Under the pieces are notes generated by a model. The model searched no databases. It saw only the letters and a program-made list of their open reading frames with translations, and was not told the DNA's origin. Shown in pieces: positions 5,974-10,850 of a stretch of 10,850 bases of DNA. This stretch comes from Spirochaetaceae bacterium. GTDB lineage: Bacteria > Spirochaetota > Spirochaetia > UBA9216. The position numbers and the translations under genes were made by a program. Each line of letters opens with the position of its first letter. The stretch's first letter is position 1. The stretch covers positions 1 through 10,850 of the forward strand of contig JAQQAK010000393.1 in the NCBI GenBank assembly GCA_028527945.1. Reading direction: 5' to 3'.

Positions 5974-6894
5974 ATGAAAATATTAATTACTGGTGGAACA
6001 GGGTTTATAGGTTCTCATATAGTCATGGAGCTGTTAAAAAACGGACACCAAATTACAATTTTAACAAGAAACCCACATAAAATTCCCTATTTTGAAAATA
6101 AAAAAAACATCAAACTTGTTAAAGGAAGTTTAGAAGATAGAAAACTTGTATCCAATCATCTTGTTGATCAACAGATTTGTATTCATAATGCGCTATGCGC
6201 GTCTGAAGGCACTGCAATTAATGTTCTGGAAAAAGACACATTTTTATCAGTATTTTTAGCAGAAAAAGCAGCACAATGTGGAGTCAATCAATTTATCTAT
6301 ACTTCCTCTACATCAGTAAATGACCAGTTATATCAAACCAGAGAACTAGATGGAAATATAATCCAGGTATTAAAACAGTCTAACAGACACAGTCCCAAAA
6401 CATTTTATGGCGCAACAAAATCTGCAACAGAAAACTATCTGGAAGCAATATCGTTTCAATATAAAATGAATGTAAATATTGTAAGACCAGGTTATGTTTT
6501 TGGAAATCCAGTAGCAGAAGGGGCTACCAGACAGCCTGATAATCGTTTTTACGACATAATAAACAAGTCTAAAGCAAACGAAGACATTGAAGTACTGCAA
6601 AATGATGGAACGCAGTTTATATGGGCGGGAGATCTTGCCGTTCTTTATAATTGTATCTGTTTGAGCAACTATAACCAAAAACGTTACTTTGGATTATCAA
6701 AAGATTTTATAAGCTGGGAACAAATAGCAAAAGAAGCAATTCGAGTAACAAAATCAAAGAGCAGGATAATAATAATACCGCAAAAAAAGCCTATTGGAAA
6801 ATTGATGTGGGACACAAATACCATAAAAGAAGATTTTGACTTGGAATTTCATCCCTGGGAAAAAATTTGTCAGCACCTTAAAATGTATTTATGA
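5974..6894 (+). CDS. NAD(P)-dependent epimerase/dehydratase (extended SDR)
   Basis: A 306-residue extended short-chain dehydrogenase. The Rossmann motif is TGGTGFIG (6-13). The active site has Ser/Thr in YTSSTS (109-114) and YGATK with Tyr145 and Lys149, and RPGYVFG (171-177) marks the substrate-domain junction. These proteins act on nucleotide-sugars or other hydroxy/keto substrates in the cytoplasm, by epimerisation, dehydration or reduction. The catalytic residues are intact, so it should be active; the substrate is not identifiable. The start is supported by GGAG 7 nt upstream of the ATG. It is divergent from an AraC-family regulator and is followed by a likely terminator, so it appears to be a single-gene regulated unit. 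Confidence 0.9.
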   Translation: MKILITGGTGFIGSHIVMELLKNGHQITILTRNPHKIPYFENKKNIKLVKGSLEDRKLVSNHLVDQQICIHNALCASEGTAINVLEKDTFLSVFLAEKAAQCGVNQFIYTSSTSVNDQLYQTRELDGNIIQVLKQSNRHSPKTFYGATKSATENYLEAISFQYKMNVNIVRPGYVFGNPVAEGATRQPDNRFYDIINKSKANEDIEVLQNDGTQFIWAGDLAVLYNCICLSNYNQKRYFGLSKDFISWEQIAKEAIRVTKSKSRIIIIPQKKPIGKLMWDTNTIKEDFDLEFHPWEKICQHLKMYL

Positions 6895-6900
6895 TTTTAT

Positions 6901-6925
6901 AGTCTTCTCCAAGACTTTATTTATT
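6901..6925 (+). terminator. Probable rho-independent terminator of the epimerase gene
   Basis: Stem AGTCTT (6901-6906), loop CTCC, stem AAGACT (6911-6916), then TTATTTATT. It starts 6 bp after the stop codon. The stem is short (6 bp) and the T-tract interrupted, so strength is uncertain. Confidence 0.6.
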
Positions 6926-7087
6926 CGCCGGGAAGGTTTAATACCCCGCCCTGCGTTAGCAGGATTCTACATGCGGAATCTTCTATTTGGAAAGAGTATT
7001 TTGTGTTGGGGATGAAACCTAACCGTCTAAACCCATTCCTTGCAGAACCAACCTGTGTTTGCTCTGCTCCGGAGTTGTTGATTTAAA
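6917..7087. repeat. Dispersed GC-rich repeat, long copy, with a startless open frame
   Basis: It begins TTATTTATTCG then GGAAGGTTTAATACCCCGC (6931-6949), matching the copy at 4953. The right end, GGAGTTGTTGATTT, resembles that copy's GGCGGTTGATTT. About 115 bp of extra sequence lies between, including the hairpin CCTGC-GTTA-GCAGG (6950-6963) and the palindrome CTCCGGAG (7067-7074). On the minus strand a frame is open from 7082 to the TAA at 6923-6921 (53 codons). It contains RRLGFIPNTKYSF and ends GGVLNLPGE, but has no ATG, GTG or TTG start. It could be a mobile-element or gene relic. It fills most of the gap between the epimerase and the SDR-like gene; nothing else is seen there. Confidence 0.6.
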
Positions 7088-7172
7088 AAATCTCTCCATA
7101 TAAATTTAAAAATCATAGCCAACCCAACCTGATGAATTGAAATAGAACATTATTTATGTTAAAGATCCTTAA

Positions 7173-8693
7173 ATGACCAAAGAAGATATTGAGCAATGCT
7201 TTGCCTTTTTACATGATATAACAGAAAACCCAGAAAGCTATGAAAACCTCTCTCGTGAGCAGAAGATAGAATTAATGAAACTTGCCGGAAAGATTTCACA
7301 TCCGGATGCTGATGTTTTAAAAGAAAGAAACAGGGCAAAGAAAAAACTGAAAAAACAAGAAGCCGCGTTAAAAGAAAAAAAAGCGCGAGCCGCAACAGGA
7401 ATCAGACTTGCCAGAACAAAAAACGTATTTACTGCCCCTCTTCAGCTTACAGCACCACCATCTATCAATAACGAATTACTAGTTCTTCAATCTCCCCGAA
7501 ACTGTTATGTTTGCAAAAAGGAATTTACTCAACTTCATTTTTTTTATGACACAATGTGTCCATCCTGCGCTGAATTGAATTATAAAAAACGCTTCCAGAC
7601 AGCAGATTTAACAGGACAAGTTGCCCTTATTACAGGCTCCAGACTAAAAATAGGTTATCAAGCAACTTTAATGCTTCTTAGAGCTGGAGCAACAGTAATA
7701 GCATCTACCAGATTTCCTGTAGATTCTGCAATCCGATATTCCAAAGAAAAAGATTTCTCGGAATGGGGAGATCGCCTTCATATTTATGGCTTAGATCTTC
7801 GTCATACACCAAGTGTTGAACTCTTCTGCAATCATGTTGAAGAAACCTACACTCGCCTTGATATTCTGATAAATAACGCGGCTCAAACAGTTAGACGACC
7901 TCCCGGTTTTTATACGCACCTTATGGATAACGAATTAATGGAACCAGCCGATATGTCGCCTGACGTAAGAAAGCTATTAAAGAATTTTCATGATTTCACA
8001 AACAGGCTTAACTCATTTTCAAATACAGCAATAGGAACTGATACATCACTTCCCGCAATTATGAGCGAAAATGTTCCAGGAGTTGGTCTTCGAGAATCAG
8101 CCAGACTTTCACAAAAGCCATATGACTTTGATGAAGAAAAATCTGTAGAAGCAGTTTTTCCAAAAGGAAAGTTAGATGTGGATCTTCAGCAAGTAGATTT
8201 AAGAACAACAAACAGCTGGCGATTAAAACTTGGAGAAATTCATACTTCTGAAATGCTGGAAATTCAACTTGTTAACGCAATAGCGCCCTTTGTTCTCTGT
8301 AATAAATTAACGCCACTTATGAAACGTGATAATACAGGCCAAAAACATATTGTTAATGTGTCTGCCATGGAAGGCAAATTCCTACGTTTTAAAAAAGGAG
8401 AGCGCCATCCACATACTAATATGGCAAAGGCCGCTCTTAATATGCTAACACATACCTCTGCCAGCGAACTTGCAAAACATGGAATATACATGAACGCTGT
8501 AGATACAGGCTGGGTTACAGATGAAGATCCAGTTCAACTTTCTAAAAGAAAAGAAGAGCTTCATGACTTTCAACCACCACTTGATATTGTCGACGGCGCG
8601 GCAAGAGTTTGTGATCCAATATTTGATGGAATCAATACAGGAAAACACTGGTGTGGAAAGTTTTTGAAAGACTACTTTCCTATAGATTGGTAA
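7173..8693 (+). CDS. Large SDR-family oxidoreductase-like protein with N-terminal zinc ribbon, lacking the catalytic Tyr
   Basis: The protein has 506 residues, about twice a classical SDR. Residues 1-75 are helical and end in a Lys/Glu-rich stretch. A zinc ribbon follows, CYVC (111-114) with CPSC (129-132). The Rossmann domain starts at about 145, with TGSRLKIG (154-161), DLR (208-210) and NNAA (234-237). The catalytic Ser is Ser397 in NVSAMEG. The YxxxK site reads TNMAK: Thr415 replaces Tyr and Lys419 is kept. About 160 residues separate NNAA from Ser397, against roughly 50 in classical SDRs, so there is an insertion near 240-350. From memory, the HPHTNMAKAALNM segment marks a family also found in eukaryotes, so the Tyr loss looks fixed rather than a decay event. 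Function is unknown; a non-standard reductase or NAD(P)-binding role is possible. No clear Shine-Dalgarno precedes the ATG, and a stop codon lies in frame just before it. Confidence 0.85.
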   Translation: MTKEDIEQCFAFLHDITENPESYENLSREQKIELMKLAGKISHPDADVLKERNRAKKKLKKQEAALKEKKARAATGIRLARTKNVFTAPLQLTAPPSINNELLVLQSPRNCYVCKKEFTQLHFFYDTMCPSCAELNYKKRFQTADLTGQVALITGSRLKIGYQATLMLLRAGATVIASTRFPVDSAIRYSKEKDFSEWGDRLHIYGLDLRHTPSVELFCNHVEETYTRLDILINNAAQTVRRPPGFYTHLMDNELMEPADMSPDVRKLLKNFHDFTNRLNSFSNTAIGTDTSLPAIMSENVPGVGLRESARLSQKPYDFDEEKSVEAVFPKGKLDVDLQQVDLRTTNSWRLKLGEIHTSEMLEIQLVNAIAPFVLCNKLTPLMKRDNTGQKHIVNVSAMEGKFLRFKKGERHPHTNMAKAALNMLTHTSASELAKHGIYMNAVDTGWVTDEDPVQLSKRKEELHDFQPPLDIVDGAARVCDPIFDGINTGKHWCGKFLKDYFPIDW

Positions 8694-8723
8694 CCTTGAA
8701 TAATAGAAAACATCAACTGTTTC

Positions 8724-8751
8724 TTGATTGATTTTAACATCCTGATATACT
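8724..8751 (+). promoter_or_regulatory. Promoter of the DUF523 gene
   Basis: -35 TTGATT (8724-8729), 16-bp spacer, -10 TATACT (8746-8751), with an extended -10 TG one base upstream (8743-8744). It lies 45 bp before the ATG, giving a leader long enough to include the ribosome site. Confidence 0.68.
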
Positions 8752-8795
8752 ACAAAAAATAGAACAATCAAAGTTTAAAGATAAAGGACGTTTAC

Positions 8796-9302
8796 ATGAA
8801 GTTAGTCAGCGCATGTTTATTAGGAATAAAATGTAATTATGCCAATAAAGCCTGGTTTGTTGATGAAATTAACAAAGAATTCTCAAAAGGAGAGCTGTTC
8901 CCAGTTTGCGCTGAAGTACTAGGCGGATTAGATACTCCCAGACATCCATCCGAAATACAAATTGGAGATGGTTATGATGTTATAGATGGTAAAGCCAGGG
9001 TGTTAAATGAAATAGGAGAAGACGTAACAGAACAGTTTCTGTCAGGAGCTTATAAAGTTCTAGAGATAGCCAATACACTAAAAATTGAAGAAGCACTATT
9101 TATTGAAAGAAGTCCTTCTTGCGGTTGTGACAGAATTTTTGACGGAAGTTTTTCTTTCCGATACAAAAAAGGTGATGGTGTTACATGCGCGCTACTAAAA
9201 AGAAATGGTTTTAAAGTAAAAAAAATCCTTGTTGACGCAGAATATGAAGAAGAACAAATGAAATTGTTTAGACAAAAAGAAGAAAAAAATTCAAACCAGT
9301 AG
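8796..9302 (+). CDS. DUF523 family protein (TudS-like, probable [4Fe-4S] desulfidase)
   Basis: A 168-residue protein matching DUF523 along its length. It opens VSACLLGIKCNY (Cys7, Cys13), then FPVCAEVLGGLDTPR (Cys38) and ERSPSCGC (Cys109, Cys111), followed by GDGVTCALLKRNGF. Characterised DUF523 members (TudS) bind a [4Fe-4S] cluster through three conserved cysteines and remove sulfur from thiouracil-type bases. Cys7, Cys38 and Cys109 are the natural ligand candidates here. The protein is cytoplasmic, with no signal peptide. The start is well supported: AGGA 7 nt before the ATG and a good promoter upstream. It is probably transcribed alone. The family assignment is firm; thiouracil desulfidase activity is inferred, since many DUF523 proteins are untested. 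Confidence 0.9.
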   Translation: MKLVSACLLGIKCNYANKAWFVDEINKEFSKGELFPVCAEVLGGLDTPRHPSEIQIGDGYDVIDGKARVLNEIGEDVTEQFLSGAYKVLEIANTLKIEEALFIERSPSCGCDRIFDGSFSFRYKKGDGVTCALLKRNGFKVKKILVDAEYEEEQMKLFRQKEEKNSNQ

Positions 9303-9498
9303 CATTATCTAAAATCAACATTTAAGCCATACAGCATAAGAAAATTCACACTTTAAGAAATAATTAATTAAGTTCTAAACAATATTTCAATTTTACTGAC
9401 AACATATAATTCTGTAACAAGAATTGTATTTAATAAACCAAGGAAAAAATTCACTATAGACATATACAAAAAAATCAATTTGTATCGTTAAAAAAATA

Positions 9499-9527
9499 TT
9501 TACAACTAGCAAAACCTGATTCATAAT
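9499..9527 (+). promoter_or_regulatory. Putative promoter of the AOC-barrel lipoprotein
   Basis: -35 TTTACA (9499-9504), 17-bp spacer, -10 CATAAT (9522-9527); each hexamer has one mismatch to consensus. The leader would be short, about 13 nt, and still holds the AAGGAG ribosome site at 9536-9541. The rest of the 244-bp gap (9303-9546) is very AT-rich and shows only weak hairpins. Confidence 0.58.
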
Positions 9528-9546
9528 AATTCCAAAAGGAGAATTA

Positions 9547-10850
9547 ATGAACATGAATTCCAGATTCAAAGCAAAGAAGATAGTCTTATTAATAATACTA
9601 TCAGTCAGTCTATTGGCATCATGCACAACTACAGGTGATGTTGCAGTAAAAAAGAATACAGATCAATCTGTATTAGTTCAGGGGGGAGCAAGACAAGTCA
9701 TTGATGTTAGTGAATCAATGACAAATGAAAATGGTGAAAAATTAAATCCAGTCAGTATTGATGGAGTTGATTATTTACCAGCTGAAGCTATTTGTGAAGC
9801 ACTTGGCTTGGATATAGAAAATGATAAGGACTCAATTCTTGTAAAAGGATTTGCTCCATATTACCGTTCTGAATATAGAGATTACGATATTGTTCCAATA
9901 AAAATGTCAATGCAGGCAGGATATAATGAATTAAAACCTTACACTTCTGGTAAAACAATTCACGCCGGCGAGGGGTACATTGATCCTTTCGGAGTCGGTG
10001 AATATTATGCTGGCTTAGGTCTTGATGAAGCAAAAGACTATCCTATAGATAGATATTTTTCTAAATGGTGGATGGAAAATTTTAGCACAGACCTTTTTTG
10101 TGTTTATAAGTTGAAAGATGGAAACATTTACGCTTGGGATGGAATTCTTGGAAGAATCTCAAACGATAAGGTTGACGGTACAACAGACAGAGAAGATGCC
10201 CTCGTAAATGTAATTGTAGGAGGAACCGGCGCTTATGAAGGTGCTACAGGAATTCTTGTCGGCCATACACCATCATCAGGAGAACTTAAAGGAGAGAATA
10301 ATCTTCCAAAAGCTTTATTTAAGTTAATGGAAGGATTTATCAAACTTCCTAAAGATGCATCCAAAGTTGTAGCACCAGAAGTTACACAGCCAATTGGTGA
10401 ATTTGAAAAAGTCGATAAAGAGAATACCGAAAAATGGGTAACCTTTCCTGTTGAAATGATTATGAAAGCAGGAAGTCATGAATGGGATAAATGGACCAGC
10501 GGATTCTGGACAATACACAGCGGAATAGGAAGCATGGAGCCTTTTGGCCAGGGAAGCTATCATGCTGGCTTAGGCTTTGCAGAAGCAGAAGATTATCCTG
10601 CAGAAAATTATTTTAATGAAAATTGGCAAAAAGAATTTAATTCTGATCTATTCTGTATTTATCACGTAGGAGATCTTGGTGATATTTATGTATATGACGG
10701 ACTTTGGTCATATATGCTGGAAGAAAATGAAGAAACAAAGGGAGCTATTGGGTCTCTTGCACAACGTCAGGATGCTCTAATAAATGTCATAATTGGCGGT
10801 ACAGGAGCTTTTGAAAACGCAACAGGAGTTCTTGTCGGAAAAACCTATGG
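9547..10850 (+). CDS. Lipoprotein with copper-amine-oxidase-N-like stalk and duplicated AOC-barrel-like domain, 3' partial
   Basis: The frame is open from the ATG at 9547 to the window edge (434 residues). AAGGAG lies 5 nt upstream, favouring this ATG over the one at 9553. Basic residues and a hydrophobic stretch (12-24) end in lipobox LASC with Cys26, so this is an exported lipoprotein. Residues about 66-100 (VSIDGVDYLPAEAICEALGL then DSILVKG) resemble the copper-amine-oxidase N-terminal 'stalk' domain. Two related segments follow, about 115-240 and 299-434. Both share AGLG, EAxDYP, YF, DLFCxY, DG, and end DALxNVIxGGTGAxExATGxLVG. The GGTGAFxxATG ending resembles the allene-oxide-cyclase/dirigent beta-barrel family. 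GGTG motifs are at 225-228 and 417-420, about 190 residues apart. The function is unknown; a surface or periplasmic binding role is possible. Confidence 0.85.
   Translation, partial: MNMNSRFKAKKIVLLIILSVSLLASCTTTGDVAVKKNTDQSVLVQGGARQVIDVSESMTNENGEKLNPVSIDGVDYLPAEAICEALGLDIENDKDSILVKGFAPYYRSEYRDYDIVPIKMSMQAGYNELKPYTSGKTIHAGEGYIDPFGVGEYYAGLGLDEAKDYPIDRYFSKWWMENFSTDLFCVYKLKDGNIYAWDGILGRISNDKVDGTTDREDALVNVIVGGTGAYEGATGILVGHTPSSGELKGENNLPKALFKLMEGFIKLPKDASKVVAPEVTQPIGEFEKVDKENTEKWVTFPVEMIMKAGSHEWDKWTSGFWTIHSGIGSMEPFGQGSYHAGLGFAEAEDYPAENYFNENWQKEFNSDLFCIYHVGDLGDIYVYDGLWSYMLEENEETKGAIGSLAQRQDALINVIIGGTGAFENATGVLVGKTY

Noticed and set aside
7159..7395. Minus-strand 78-codon frame opposite the start of the SDR-like gene
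   Set aside because: The hydrophobic look comes from the complement of the Lys/Glu-rich N-terminus; no ribosome site or family motif.
8705..8724. Weak stem AGAAAACA / TGTTTCT as a terminator after the SDR-like gene
   Set aside because: It needs a bulge, has few G-C pairs, and is followed by no T-tract; it also abuts the DUF523 promoter.
9413..9419. TGTAACA half-site upstream of the last lipoprotein as a second BlaI target
   Set aside because: Only a single 7-bp half-site without a partner, about 80 bp above the putative -35; chance occurrence is likely in AT-rich DNA.
9404..9429. Hairpin ATATAATTC / GAATTGTAT as a terminator for the DUF523 gene
   Set aside because: The stem is all A/T-rich with a G-U pair, there is no clean T-tract after it, and it is about 100 bp past the stop codon.
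9393..9626. Minus-strand 77-codon frame upstream of the last lipoprotein
   Set aside because: It runs antisense through the lipoprotein signal peptide and AT-rich leader; its content is explained by base composition.
9788..10563. Minus-strand frames of about 80 codons inside the lipoprotein
   Set aside because: They are antisense to a strongly supported coding sequence with repeated domains and lack motifs.
1..10850. CRISPR array, tRNA/rRNA genes, insertion sequence with transposase
   Set aside because: No regularly spaced repeats, cloverleaf-like or rRNA-like sequence, or transposase motifs were seen on either strand.

Overview
This AT-rich window looks like a chromosomal segment of a diderm spirochaete, most likely a host- or gut-associated Treponema. 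The assignment is an inference. It rests on the low-GC genes, lipoproteins with relaxed lipoboxes, a typical sugar-ABC binding protein and the overall gene mix. No rRNA, tRNA, CRISPR array or transposase was seen.

Layout, left to right. Bases 1-1169 (+) hold the 3' part of an ABC-transporter substrate-binding protein, closed by a strong bidirectional terminator. A convergent SGNH/GDSL esterase (1258-1914, -) shares that terminator. Its extended -10 box sits exactly where a leaderless mRNA would need it. Next is a compact minus-strand operon (4879 down to 2096): a BlaI/MecI-type repressor, an M56 (BlaR1-like) membrane protease fused to a complete M23/LytM peptidoglycan endopeptidase domain, and a secreted lipoprotein alpha/beta hydrolase of the proline-iminopeptidase type. 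The repressor and protease overlap by ATGA. The hydrolase follows 16 bp later. Alternating TGTAACA/TGTTATA half-sites overlap the likely operon promoter and are a good candidate BlaI operator.

An AraC-family regulator (5016-5864, -) is divergent from an extended-SDR NAD-dependent epimerase (5974-6894, +). Two overlapping perfect dyads lie between them, so the regulator probably controls itself and the epimerase. Downstream on the plus strand come an unusual 506-residue SDR-like protein (N-terminal zinc ribbon, active-site Tyr replaced by Thr), a DUF523 (TudS-like) Fe-S protein, and a lipoprotein that runs off the right edge. That lipoprotein has a copper-amine-oxidase-N-like stalk and two copies of a domain with an allene-oxide-cyclase/dirigent-like motif.

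Two copies of a dispersed GC-rich repeat with core GGAAGGTTTAATACYCCGC lie at about 4953-5004 and 6917-7087. Read on the minus strand, both end in the peptide GVLNLP followed shortly by a stop. The longer copy contains a 53-codon open frame without a start codon.

The best candidate for an under-described system is the BlaI / M56-M23 / lipoprotein-hydrolase operon. It has the wiring of beta-lactam sensing, but a peptidoglycan-hydrolase domain sits where the penicillin sensor would be, and there is no beta-lactamase.
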